Shown here: piece by piece, positions 11,116-23,084 of the stretch
How positions within the stretch are numbered: the stretch's first letter is position 1
Layout of the letters: each line of letters starts with the position of its first letter
Assembly (NCBI RefSeq): GCF_932294415.1
Contig: NC_065535.1
Span: 12,060,282-12,124,281 of the forward strand
Length of the DNA stretch: 64,000 bases
Source of the DNA: Quercus robur
Taxonomy: Eukaryota > Streptophyta > Magnoliopsida > Fagales > Fagaceae
Direction: 5' to 3'
The notes under the pieces: model-generated
The model's input: the letters and a program-made list of their open reading frames with translations, nothing else
The model's database searches: none
Told to the model about the DNA's origin: nothing
Translations under genes and position numbers: made by a program

Positions 11116-12411
11116 CTTGTACTTGTATGAGAAACAAAAAGAGTAAATACAAGTACAATCATTCTATAAATGAGTAGGTAAATCGTTGATCTTTTAATCC
11201 TTACCAACCATTTGTCACACAATAGGAAGAAATGATGGTGAATAAAAATATTTGTGTGCTTCGTATTTACCATCGTTCCCATCCAAATTTTGAATTAAAA
11301 AAAAAAAAAAAAAAACTAGTATGAAATATATTGATTAAAGAACACACACGTGTTTTCTCAAAAAAAAAAAAAAAAGAACACACACGTGCACCGCGCATAC
11401 ACATAAGAACAATAAATTAGCTTAGAATAGAAATAAAAGAACAATCATGCTTGAATACACTTAGTCTCTTATTTATTGGTTTGCCCTTAATTTTATACTA
11501 ATTAAAAAAAAAGATTTTTTTTTGTGCATTTACTAAATTATTTAGTAGCATAAAACACCAAATCATAGTGAACAATTTCCTTTTAAAATGTTTTTAAGTT
11601 AAAAAGTTGTTCATTTTAGAGGATGGCCACAACTTATAAGCTAATTGACTCTTTTTTCCTTTTTTTTTTTTTTTTTTCTTTTGGAAAAAAAAAAACTTTG
11701 AAACTTATTAAATTTTTAGACTGGTAAACTTAAAATATTTATTCCATAACAAATTTTGAATTTGAGAAAAAAAAAATACATGGAGGAGGCCTTAGGGCTA
11801 GGATAGCCATGGCCCCTTGGGTCCCAACGTGAGAATGCCCCTGCTCCTAACACGTAAGTCTCTTTACAACATAACGGCACATTTTGCGAGAGAGGTTACA
11901 TATTGTGGAAGAGGTTACACACATATATATTGAATGCACGAGTTAATTATTACTAAACGACGACCCAAGTATTTATAGATTTTCAAACATGGCGTATTAG
12001 ACCAATGCCGTAATCATGTATCAGATACATACATCATTCCTCTCACAGTATATGAATCTTACAGTTGTATGGGACTCACATGTTGTGAGTTAGAAGATAC
12101 ATATATCTAATGTATGAGGTACTTTTTCCCATTTATCGGTCTAACATTATTTTGGATTTTTTAATTTATTATGAATGGTAAGAGTTTAGAGCGTAAAAAC
12201 TAGAGCAATTTTTTTTTTTTTTTAATTGAGGAGAAGACTGTCCAATTATTTAGCTTAACTTTGCTAGTTGGAAATAATTTAATGCATGTTAATGATCAGA
12301 GAACAGCCTTAAGAGTTACGTATTGAGGGAATTACAATTTTTCAACTTTACATTACCCTTTCAATTAGCATTTAGCAGTAAGAGGTTTCACTACTCGATG
12401 CAAGTAAGTAA

Positions 12412-12454
<43 letters not shown>
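11116..12454. other. Intergenic AT-rich DNA
   Basis: No gene seen. It contains A- and T-runs, the short insertion at 11353-11372, a GGCCTTAGGGCTAGGATAGC segment near 11790 that looks transposon-derived, and a (TA)n tract at 12416-12454. Confidence 0.5.
11353..11372 (+). mobile_element. Poly(A)-only retroinsertion (TTTTCTC-An) with perfect 16 bp TSD
   Basis: TTTTCTC plus an A-run is flanked by exact copies of AAAGAACACACACGTG at 11337-11352 and 11373-11388. It is the plus-strand counterpart of the minus-strand insertions elsewhere in the window. Confidence 0.88.
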
Positions 12455-12458
<4 letters not shown>

Positions 12459-12652
12459 TGATAGATCTAAAAGAGTGTAATTGGTCACATCTCTTAATTA
12501 GCATAGGATTTTTTTTTTTTTTTTTTTTTAACGGGAATTAGCATAGGAATTTGCTAAAAAATCAACTTCATTGAAAGGTTGCAGACATGCAGTTAACTCA
12601 TATGATTTATTTATTTCAAAGAATAAATCATACGGTCAATTACACTCTTTTA
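12455..12652. repeat. Duplicated segment A (matches 31845-31985), with terminal inverted repeat
   Basis: About 170 bp beginning GATTGATAGATCTAAAAG is near-identical to 31845-31985, and both copies start at the end of a (TA)n tract. This copy also has a 16 bp inverted repeat: TAAAAGAGTGTAATTG near 12466 and CAATTACACTCTTTTA near 12637-12652. It may therefore be a small MITE. It is interrupted by the poly(T) insertion at 12512. Confidence 0.75.
12512..12539 (-). mobile_element. Poly(A)-only retroinsertion (CCCGTT-An) with empty site preserved at 31895
   Basis: A T-run plus AACGGG lies between two copies of AATTAGCATAGGA. The paralogous segment at about 31890-31905 has a single AATTAGCATAGAAATTTGC and no insert, which is the pre-insertion state. 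Confidence 0.85.
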
Positions 12653-12707
12653 CAGGGACGTAGCTAGCTTTGGACTGGGGCAATGGCCCCCCTAAATTTT
12701 TATAAAA

Positions 12708-12755
<48 letters not shown>

Positions 12756-13248
12756 TATATGTACTAATTTTAGTAATTTTGTTATATAAAATTACATTTT
12801 TTTTCCCTTAAACAATATTATTGATTCTTTTAAGAGTAATGCTATACTCACAAATTTTTTTACAACATTTTTACAAACTGTTTTGGTAGCAAATTCTTAT
12901 TAGTTCGCACATGGACCCGGCACTCACATCATTTTTTTACTTACTAGTAACCACTTATTACATCAGTAATTTATAAAAAAGTTTGTAGCGCTAGTATTTT
13001 CCTCATTTTAGTAACTATGAAAAAAATTTATAGATCTAAAATTTAAAGCAAAATATACAAGCCCAAAAAAATAGCTCAACAACAAAAAAAATTACCAATA
13101 GTAAAACTTAAAATAAATAAATAAATAAATAAACTCAATTAACCAATTTTATTTAAAATAAACAACCCTGTCATTTAAAAAATTCTAAACAAAAATAATT
13201 TTGTTCTTACCGACACAAAAAAAAAAAAATCACAGCAGCTAAGTATTA
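12653..13248. other. Intergenic repeats: decayed transposon end, (ATT)n/(AT)n, MITE
   Basis: Starts with CAGGGACGTAGCTAGC and GGCAATGGCCCCCCTAAA, which look like a decayed transposon end. Then come (ATT)n and (AT)n at 12712-12760 and a palindromic MITE of the ACAACATTTTT family at about 12834-12997. No gene seen. Confidence 0.5.
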
Positions 13249-13467
13249 GAGCACTCACAGCAATGGTGCTATATAGGTATAATGCTATTTTTTAGCTCTC
13301 AAACACCAAAAAATCATTACGCAACAGTGGAGCTAAATTTAAAAGATTTAGCTCCTCAGCTATAGTGCACATCTATCTTTAGATGTGCACTGTAACTCAA
13401 AGCTAAAAAAAAAATAAATAAATAAATTTATTACACTTCTCTCTCCTCTCTCATTAAAATATTCCTT

Positions 13468-13507
<40 letters not shown>

Positions 13508-13751
13508 GCTTCTCTTCTTTCTTCTTTCTTCCTCAATTTTTTTTTTCTCTCTAGCTCGCCAGCCTCCCTCATCTCCCTCATCCCTCAGCTCGCCGGCCAG
13601 CTCCCTCATCGCCGACCTGTTCCACCAACCCAGTTCGCCGACCCACGCCAAGCCCCATCGCCGATCTCCCCAAGCCCCATCGCCCAGTCCGTGCCCCTCC
13701 GTCGGCCTCAACGTCACCGGCCCAAGCCCCAAGCCGCCAATCCACGCCTCC

Positions 13752-14434
13752 GCCCAATATGATATTGGGTTCGCACGTTGAGGGCCCAAATAATACAATT
13801 TGTAGAGCGTGGATTTGAAAGGCTAGGCCTTGGTCACCGGATGGTGGTTAGTCTTGGTATTGATACAGAACTAAACCATGTTCGCTCGAGAAATCTATCT
13901 CCTCGATACGGTCTGGGAGGCTCTGGTTCTTGGCCTTTTTTCCCAGCCCCCCTTTTTTTGGCACATTAGTCTTCACATTATATAGCCCTTCTTGGCTGAT
14001 CCTGGCCCTCCACCTGTTGATCAGGCAGGTGCCTATTCAAGTACCTGTCCCATCAGCCACCTCCCCTTGCTTTTTGTTAGTTGCAATAACCGAAGCCACA
14101 CTGTTCAGGCGTCTTTTCTCATTAATATGGTTAAGACGTTTGTGAACGCATTCAATGCAGAGGGGACGTATTTACCTTGAACCACCTCCACACCGTACCC
14201 CCACGTGGGTCCCATTCTACTCGCCTCTTCTTCTGGGGGCCTTTTGGAGGCTGCCTTTAATGACATGTCACTCTTCTCTTCGAAGTCTTGGGATGCCGAG
14301 GACAGGGTCGTCCTCGGCTGCGTCTCTAGGCTATTTTTGGTCTTTCCCTACTCGTCCTCGACAACTACCGTCCTCGGCACGGGTCCTGGGCCCTAGTGGA
14401 AAGTGGGTCGGGTCGTAAGTTCTCTGGCCCCACA
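13752..14434 (-). repeat. 3' LTR of the outer element
   Basis: About 95% identical to 30330-31007. Begins TGTGGGGCCAGAGAACTTAC in element sense. The far end is about 28 bp shorter than the partner LTR. Confidence 0.85.
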
Positions 14435-14972
14435 ATAGCCCCTCAAAATCCTGCTGTCTGGATCCTCGGCCGGATAGGAGGGTTTTGATGACATCAGGCC
14501 TCTGCCAAAGCTTGTCAATCATTGTCACCTATCGGTTCCCGAGACTCTTCGTCTGCCCGAGACATGTTCCTGGAACCTTTGGAAGGCGAAACGTGTCCTC
14601 ATTAAATGCGGGCGGCTCTGTGCTTCCCACGTTCAACGGCGCGATGGTGATCTAACGGTTGAGATTTCCTTGCCTTTATGGGCGGGAAAATTCGTGCAGT
14701 TACTTTCGATGGGAGGCATAAATGATTTTTGGAACTGATTTGTCTCTTCAGTTTTGCACTTAAGAGTTCTAGCACATATACCCTGGGTTCATCTGAACTT
14801 TCGTCCAAACTCAAGTCTATCTCCAGCACAAAAAGCCTGTCCGAGGCACCTTTTCTCTTTTCTGTAAGTTCTCTGCCTCCATTAACTCGTGTTTTTTCTT
14901 TTCTAGGTTTATTTTTCTCTTGTTCCTCTCCTTCTCCCGTAGTTGGTTGAGTCTGTTTAGTAGTTCTTAGAG

Positions 14973-17900
14973 ATGGTTAAAATGAGACTGAGAAAATTGG
15001 TTGAGACCGAAGAGGCGATGGAAAAGTTCATTGCCAATTATAGAATTCCCCCCAATGTGAGTTTGAGGCACTGTAAGATGGGGGAGTGGCATATTCTGAG
15101 AAATATAGGCGAGGTGGTAATCCCTATTCTCGCCTTCGTAGAGGGGGGTATGAGAATCCCCATGGGGCCAGTAATGAAGAATTACCTTAGGCATTTTCGG
15201 TTAGCTCCCACCTAGTGCGCCGCCAATATGTTTAGGATTCTGGGTTGTGTGGATGTCCTAAATGAGAAAATAGGGCTAAGACTAACCCATCATGACGTGA
15301 ATTGATGCTACAATCTTCAAAAATTAAAGGGAAAAATCTATTACATGAAGACCAGAGACGAAAGGGTTCGGCTAATTCAGTGCCTCCCCAACTCCAACAA
15401 GGGGTTGAACAAAGACTTTCTTATTGTATCTGGGGAATGGCACGACGGCGTTCCATGCCCAATGGTGGAGGGAGAACCAGGTGGGGTATAGAGAATGGAA
15501 GGGCGCTGATCCTTTGCGCCATTTTAATTTGATGTGGTTCGGTTACTAACCATGTGCATGTCTTTTTCTTGTAGATCCCAACGCCTTTCATCGGCACTTT
15601 CACCTAGTTTACCGGGTGGATTTGGAGACTGTTCTTCAAGTGGCAGTTTTTGTAAATGACAATGATGGTCAAGTCAGAGCTACTTACAAAATCTTAGGGT
15701 ACGCTCCCCTTCAGAAGTCATTTGCCGACCCAAAGCACGTGATTAGCGCTAATCGTCCTCAGCTTTCAAAAATTACCGTAGTTGAACAAGGGTTTTTGAT
15801 ATCCGAAGGATCTTCTGTCCCAGAGGGCATCCCATTGGTGGGCTCTTCGTCGCTCCATCGTGCAGCGGAGGACGAAGATAATTTGGATTAGGGGTGTCAA
15901 TTCGGGTTAGCGTGTCGGGTTCGTGTCGTGTCGAGGTAGGGGTATTAGACTAAATGGCTCAACCCTAACCCGACCCATTTAATAATCGTGTCAGGATCCT
16001 TCAACCCTAACCCGACCTGTTAATAAGGCGGGTTGACCTGACCCAACCCATTTGACACGTTTAATAAACGGATCGTGTTGGGTTAACACGAATGTAACAC
16101 AACCCATTTCAACCTGTATAATATTAAATATAACATCCATCTATAAATTATCTTTTTTTATATCCCAAAAACTAGTGCATACATTTTAAGTCTTCGACCC
16201 ACATTCAAAATAATATAGTTCAATAAAAATATAACATTCATCTAGAAATAAGTTCTTTACACTCCAAAAGAAGTGCAGCACTTCAACCCAAATTCAAAAT
16301 AACATAGTTTAACAAAAATAAAATAACATAGTTCAACAAAAATATAATATCCTTGGAACTCGCCAAATGCTAAGTATCAATATTGAAAGAATTTGAGCAA
16401 ATAGTAGACTAATCCTGACTATGACCACGATTATCATCCATAGATTCTTTGTTGATGTCCAAGTTCATAACATCTTCCACAAGCTCATCCAATTTCATTT
16501 GTACAAGTTCTATGCCAAAAAAAAAAAAAAATTATTAGTAGTTACAAAATATGATCACGCCTCAACAGTTTTACAAGAACTAAATAATAATAATGTAAGA
16601 GTAATAATAACTAATTAAACAAATAAGATTACCTTTCTCATTTGTAATTACTTACTTTTCTTTTTAAATTTAAAATATATATTGGATATAAAAGGTATTT
16701 TAAAATTTTAAAATAAAATAATTATTTATTTGTTATACGAGTTAAACGGGTTGTGTTAAGTGGGTCATTTCGGATTTGACACAAATAAATTGGCATGTCA
16801 AACGTGTCTATTGTGGGTTACGCGGGTTGACCCGTTTATGACACGTTTCTTATCGTGTCACTTTCGGGTCGACCCGTTTATGACCCAAACCCATTAAGGC
16901 CCAACCCTAATCCGAAAAAAACCGTGTTGGGTTCGTGTCGTGTTCGCGGGTTGGGTCGAACATTGACACCCCTAATTTGGATCCATCCGAGGAGGGTTTT
17001 GGGGCATTTGATCAAGCCGACCCATCCGAGGATCCTTCTGGCGATCTAAGGGACCCAGACTTGTCCGAAGCGGAGCTATTGTCAGTGGGTACATCTTCCC
17101 GAGCCGAGATGGGACTTAAGAGAAAGCCCCCGACCAGCTTACTCGACCTCCTCGAGGGTCAACCGGGGAAGGGTGCGCAGGGAACACCACAGTCCAGTGT
17201 TCCATCTCCACCACCTCAGCCCCAAACCATCCAGACTAGGTCATCCTCCACCAAGTCGCAGCCACAATCTCCCCGCCCCAAACTTCCTGCTCCTCCTCAA
17301 TCAGCTCTGCCTCCTCGGCCGGAGCCCACTGACTCAAAGAGAAAGAGGAGTCCCAAGGGGAAGGAACCCATGGACGGGGGAAAATCCCAATCCTCTCAGG
17401 AGAGGGATGAATCCTTGCGAGTTCAGAAACAGTTAAAGATTGGGCACCAGAGCAAAGGGAAAGGGACCGAGGCCCAATCCGCCCAAGGCAAGGGGAAAGG
17501 GACCGAAGCCCAATCCGCGCCGAGTGCTTGGCTTCCCGCCCCCATGCTCCACGGGGGGCCATTGCTGGAAACCGCATCCATGAGGGACCTTAGAGATGGC
17601 GAGGGCGGTTATGTGGCCGACGCGCTAGGGAGAACCATGCTGCTTCCCACAGATGTGGATGAGTTGAAGAACATGAGGATGCAGGAGATTTTCCTCAGTA
17701 CGAAGAGGTACTTGGGTATGGTAAGACTCTTGAAACCTAAAACTTTATTAACTCTTGCTCCCTGTCTTTTACTCACGATGTATTTATCTCACTTGACAGG
17801 CTCTCCAGGCCACCTATAGGATGGAGGAGGAAGTTAACAAGTAGAGTAAGGCCGCCGAGAATGAACGCACCAAACGCATAGACGCCGCGTGGACCCTCAA

Positions 17901-18270
17901 AGCTTTCGAGGACGACCTCGCAAAGGCTAAGGAGGCCTTAAAGGAGGCTATTCGAGAGAGGGATAGCGCCTCGGCGGGTTTAAATGGCGCCCAAAAACAA
18001 GCCGAGGAACAGACAAAACGTCTACTCGAAGCCGAGGATCAGTTGCAAATAGCCAAGGAACAGATCAGTGATTTGAAGAAAAGACTGATCATGGCAGAGA
18101 ATGCTAAAGGCGTGGCGGAGTATGCCCGGGACGAAGCCGTGAGGGCCAAGCAGGAGGTTAAGTTTGCCAGAAACGAGGCCGAAGCTGCTAGGGACAAAGC
18201 CGAGGAGGAGGGTTACGAGACAGGGGTGGCTGAAACCCAGGCCTCCCTTAAAGCTCAAATTCCTGGAGTA
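14973..18270 (+). other. Antisense ORF region of the outer LTR element (first part), fossil
   Basis: Plus-strand coding-like blocks, opposite in sense to the LTRs: a block beginning MVKMRLRKLVETEEAMEKF (from 14973), a block near 15600-15890, a Pro/Ser/Lys-rich block (about 17000-17720) and a Glu/Ala/Lys-rich coiled-coil block (about 17830-18260). The order of globular, low-complexity and coiled-coil parts resembles the 'putative gypsy-type transposon' ORFs found antisense next to the 3' LTR in the Tat lineage. Broken, and further split by the hAT element at 15889-16974 and the gypsy element at 18278. Exon-like breaks are expected for such ORFs. Confidence 0.6.
15889..16974. mobile_element. 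Non-autonomous hAT element, 1086 bp, perfect 8 bp TSD
   Basis: The ends are TAGGGGTGTCAA at 15889 and TTGACACCCCTA at 16974. They are flanked by exact ATTTGGAT duplications at 15881-15888 and 16975-16982. Subterminal regions are dense in GTGTCG, CGGGTT and GACCCG motifs on both sides, as in hAT elements with clustered transposase-binding repeats. The middle is AT-rich with no transposase. It inserted into the antisense ORF of the outer LTR element. Confidence 0.92.
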
Positions 18271-18277
18271 TGTAGAC

Positions 18278-18869
18278 TGATGATGTCACAAATAATCCAA
18301 GTCCATAACTCGTCCATATGTCTCGTCCAACGACAGAAACAACAATAGGCGAAGAGAATTACAAGCGTACCAGCGACCCTCGTCCGTATATGGACGACAA
18401 GCCTTCCAAGATGATCTCGTCCGTCTTTCACTAAAAGTGGACGAGATCATCCTGGAGGTCTCGTCCATCCTTACTATGAATGGACTAAAAGTGGACGAGC
18501 TCCTCATGAAGGTCTCGTCCATCCTCACTATGGATGGACGAGTTCATTGGCCCGTCCGACCTAGGTAACTTCCACAGCGGTTACTCCCAATTCTCCGGAC
18601 TCCTCGACACTGGGAACGGTTACCAAACAGATAACCGTTCCACACACACTATATAAGGCTTCTTCGATGAAGGAAAAAGGTATTCAGACATTTTCTTATT
18701 TTTAAGAGAATACTTCTTCGTTACAGAAAGTTCAAAGTAACTAACTTGATCATCGGAGGATTTTTGGCCGGTCATCACCGGTCCCCTCTGATTCTGTGTC
18801 TTTGGTATTACAGGAGATAGCCCGAAGATCAACGTTCAAATCAACCCACTGATAATCAAGGAATCATCA
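18278..18869 (+). repeat. 5' LTR of the Tat element
   Basis: Contains a two-copy internal repeat of about 57 bp (ACTAAAAGTGGACGAG...), a 10 bp inverted repeat (GGAACGGTTA / TAACCGTTCC) and a TATATAAG box at about 18650. Confidence 0.95.
18613..18657 (+). promoter_or_regulatory. LTR core promoter: MYB-type palindrome plus TATA box
   Basis: GGAACGGTTA (18613-18622) and its exact inverted copy TAACCGTTCC (18632-18641) stand 8 bases before TATATAAG (18650-18657). AACGG is the core of plant mitosis-specific MSA/MYB3R sites and AACGGTTA fits MYB binding in general. The same module is in the 3' LTR. Confidence 0.55.
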
Positions 18870-18928
18870 GTTGGCGCCGTCTGTGGGAACGATTGTTTTA
18901 CAGTTTGTTTCTCCGTGACAAAGGGTTG

Positions 18929-20200
18929 ATGGTTCGGACTAGATCAAGGGCTACTAGCCCAGGCCATCAGGGAAGCAGCAACCCGCTTCGCGATCGCCAG
19001 TCTGCGCCGGTCATGCAGTCATCTGCCCAACATGCACAATCTATGGCAGACGCTATGGCGGAGTTGACTCGCCAAAACCAAGAATTACGAATGGAGATTA
19101 ATATGAGGAGGCAAACACAAGAAGAACGTGAAGGAAGACAAACAGATGGTCATGGTGGAAGAGAGAATACCGAAGTCGGAAGTCAGTTTAGAGGCACCAC
19201 TTCGCGAACGGTACCATACTTGAAGGAAGAAATGGACCAAATGAAGAGAGTTATGGAGGAGATGAAAGAGAATATGAAAAGAGCGAATCCGATAGAAGAC
19301 TTGGTTCACAGGACTGATTCTCCCTTTACGGCCTCCATCAACGGTCACCCACTACCATCAAAGTTCAAGTTGCCTTCTCTGGATTCATATGATGGAACAC
19401 GTGACCCGTTTGATCACATAGCCACTTTCAAGACCACCATGCATCTTCAAGGAGTGCCTGATGAGATAATGTGTAGGGCCTTCCCAACCACCCTTAAGGG
19501 TTCGGCGCGAGTTTGGTTTAGTAAAATACCTCCAAATTCGGTGAGTTCTTTTGAAGAGTTGAGCAAGTTATTTGTTAACAATTTCATTGGAGGACAAAGG
19601 CACAAGCGTTCCTCGTCCAGTTTGTTGACGATAGAGCAGGGAGAGAACGAGAGCCTTCGGTCATTTATCACCCGTTTTAACAGGGAAGCTCTCAGTGTGG
19701 ACGAAGCAGATGATAAGCTTCTACTGGCAGCCTTCCACAACGGGGTGAATTCAGATCTGTTTATACATAAGCTCTACGAGAAAGAGCCCCAGTCCATGGC
19801 CGAACTCGTCCATTCGGCTCAAAATTTTATGAATGCGGAAGATGCAATCATTGCTAAGAAGAGGAAAAGGTCCGAGAGAATGGACGCAAATCCCAGTCGT
19901 CAGCACGAGCAAGGTACTCGTCCAAAGAAGGGACGGATGGAGGAAAGGAGAGATCGAGAAAGTAAGAAGCCAGGTCCTCCAGTACGGAACCAGCAGTATA
20001 CCCCTTTAAACGCCCCACTTGAGCAAGTCCTTATGCAAATCAATGATGATCCTTCTCTGAAGTGGCCGGAGAAAATGAAGGGTGATCCCAACAAGCGCAA
20101 CAGGAACAAGTACTGTCGTTTCCATAGGGATCATGGTCATGACACGGACGAGTGTTTTGACTTGAAGCAACAAATTGAAAATCTCATAAGGCAAGGGAAG
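18929..20200 (+). CDS. Gag region of the Tat element
   Basis: Starts MVRTRSRATSPGHQ, shortly after the primer site. A conserved gag domain lies at about 19370-19820 (LPSLDSYDGTRDPFDHIATF, then RVWFSKIPPNSVSSFEELSK). A Cys/His knuckle-like segment YCRFHRDHGHDTDEC follows at about 20110-20156. Gag forms the particle that packages element RNA. Confidence 0.9.
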
Positions 20201-20399
20201 CTGAGGGGTTTCCTTGGACGAGACCAGAGGGACGAGAAACAAAAGGGAAAGATGGAAGATTCATCGCGACCACCACTCGGGGAGATAAGAGTCATCATTG
20301 GGGGAAGTACAACTGGCCAGTCGTCCAAGTCCAAGAAAGCTTACTTGAAGGTAGTACAAAGCGTCCAGCTTTCTGGACAATCACCAATAGCAAGATCCA

Positions 20400-22810
20400 C
20401 GGACGAGCGGGCAATTACTTTCACGGACGAGGATGCTGACAGAATTCATCACCCTCATGATGATGCCCTCGTCATCTCCTTACTAATTGCAAACTACACA
20501 ACCAGAAGAGTGCTTGTGGACAATGGAAGCTCAGCAGACATTTTATATTATCCAGCTTTTCAGCAGATGAGATTAGGACGAGACCAGCTCCGTCCAGGGA
20601 ACTCCCCCCTAGTAGGCTTTGGTGGGATGAAGGTGCAACCAGTGGGTACCATTTCCTTATCCGTGATAGTGGGGGCATATCCACGACAGATTACCAAGGA
20701 TGTGAACTTCCTTGTGGTAGACTGTCCATCCTCTTACAATGCCATCATTGGGAGGCCAACTTTGAATAGTTGGAAAGCTGTTACCTCTACTTACCACTTA
20801 TCAGTCAAGTTTCCGACAGAACATGGGGTAGGACAGGTACAAGGTGACCAACTGGCAGCAAGAGAGTGTTACTTGGCCATGCTGGCCATGGATGAACAAG
20901 TTCAAGCAATGAACATTGAAGAAAAAAGGGTTGTAGCAGAACCTACTGAAGCATTGGAAGATATTCCCTTGGATGAAAATAACCCTGAGAGGTGTACCAG
21001 GGTTGGAGCAGATTTAGAAGAGAAGATTAAGACGGACCTCGTCCAATTTTTGAAGAACAACATCGACGTGTTTGCATGGAGTCACGATGATATGCCGGGT
21101 ATAGACCCTAGTGTCATTACCCACCGTTTGAATGTATGTCCTTCCTCCAAGCCTGTGCGTCAAAAGAAGAGGGTGTTTGCCCCAGAAAGAGATAGTGCAA
21201 TCAAGGACGAGGTCCAAAAGCTGATGGTAGCAAAGTTCATTCGGGAAGTGTACTACCCGGATTGGTTGGCCAATGTAGTAATGGTCAAAAAAGCGAATGG
21301 AAAGTGGAGAATGTGCGTTGACTTCACTGATCTGAATAAGGCTTGCCCCAAGGACAGCTATCCGTTACCGCGCATTGACCAGTTAGTAGACTCAACTGCA
21401 GGCCACAAATTGCTCAGCTTCATGGATGCCTTTTCAGGATACAATCAGATAAGAATGGACGAGGCTGATCAAGAGAAGACATCTTTTGTCACCAGTCAAG
21501 GCTTATTCTGCTATAAGGTGATGCCGTTTGGTTTAAAGAATGCAGGGGCGACATATCAGAGGTTGGTCAACCACATGTTCCGTCCGCAGATTGGGCGGAA
21601 TGTGGAAGTCTATGTAGATGACATGCTGGTGAAAAGTCAGGACGAAGGAAGACATCTAGACGACCTGCAGGAGACATTTGAGACATTGAGGCGGTATCAC
21701 ATGAAGCTGAATCCTAGCAAATGTGCTTTTGGAGTATCATCAGGGAAATTCCTTGGCTTTATGGTATCCCACAGGGGAATTGAAGCAAATCCAGATAAAA
21801 TTCAAGCAATACTGGACATGAAGCCACCGCAAAATACCAAGGAAATCCAATCCCTCACTGGACGAGTCGCTGCGCTTAACAGGTTTGTCTCTAAAGCTAC
21901 TGATAAATGTTTGCCATTTTTTAAGGTTCTTAAAAAAGCATTCGAATGGACCGACGAGTGTCAGAGAGCTTTCGAAGATTTGAAGGTATACCTTACCAGG
22001 GCACCGCTGCTAAGTCCATCAGTGGAAGGAGAAGAACTATATTTGTACCTAGCGGTAACCCCATATGCTGTGAGCTCAGCATTGATAAGAGAGGAAGATA
22101 AAGTCCAGAGACCTGTGTATTATACAAGCAAGGCATTGAAAGGAGCGGAAGGACGATATCCACAAATGGAGAAGTTGGCCTTCGCACTAATCACAGCTTC
22201 AAGGAAGCTGAGGCATTATTTCCAAGCACATGTCATTAATGTTATGACAGATCATCCTCTCAAAAAAGCAATGAATAGACTGGAAGCTGCAGGGCGATTA
22301 ATCCAGTGGGCTGTGGAGCTAAGTGAGTTCGATATCAGATATCAACCAAGGCATGCCATAAAAGCTCAAGCCCTAGCAGATTTTATCGCAGAGTTTACCC
22401 CAAGTCGTAATGAGGCAGATGACAGCAAGAGATGGATCGTCCACGTGGATGGTTCGTCTACACGGCATGCAGGAGGAATTGGTGTGGTCCTGCAGTCCCC
22501 AGAGGGAGACACACTGAAACATAAAGTCCGTCTACAGTACCAAGCGACAAACAATGAAGTCGAATATGAAGCCCTCCTCAAAGGGCTAGAATTGGCGAAG
22601 TCCGTGGAGGCCAAGTCCATATGTGTCATGGGAGATTCCCAACTGATCATGGGGCAAGTGAATGGGATGTATGAAGCGAAGGAAGGACGAATGAAGAAAT
22701 ACCTTGGTAGGGTGATGCGCCTTGTGAAAAGGTTCGAAAAAGCTGACTTCGTTCAAATCCCCAGGGAGGAGAACGTGGAAGCTGATACTATAGCAAAAGA
22801 GGCCTCAGCA
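20400..22810 (+). CDS. Protease, reverse transcriptase and two RNase H domains of the Tat element
   Basis: Aspartic protease with VDNGSSADIL at about 20515. Reverse transcriptase at about 21240-21790 with KWRMCVDFTDLNKACPKDSY and the catalytic YVDDMLVKS near 21611. The usual gypsy RNase H at about 22020-22390 (YTSKALKGAEGRYPQMEKLA). A second, archaeal-type RNase H at about 22430-22810 (VHVDGSSTRHAGGIGVVLQS ... NNEVEYEALL ... GDSQLIMGQV). The double RNase H places the element in the Tat lineage. Confidence 0.93.
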
Positions 22811-23084
22811 GATGAATCATTAGAGAAGTCAGATGAAGTTCAGTATATGCCGAGTATAGATGCCCAGGAAGTACAGCAGGTGGATAACAGAGAAAATTGG
22901 ATGACTCCCATTATATCATATTTGAAAGACGGACGACTACCAGAAGAAAAGGACGAGGCCAGAAAGGTGAGGGTGAGATCAGCTAGATACGTCCTTATGA
23001 ATGAAGTGCTATACAAGAGAGGCTTCTCTCAACCTTACCTTAGGTGCCTAGCTCCGGACGAAGCGAACTACGTGCTGAGAGAAG

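Noticed and set aside
13360-13798. Arg/Glu-repeat frames
   Set aside because: Translated (CT)n microsatellite within the Harbinger-like element.
17236-17577. Open frame antisense to the Pro/Ser-rich block
   Set aside because: GC-rich low-complexity sequence opens the opposite strand; no domain is visible.
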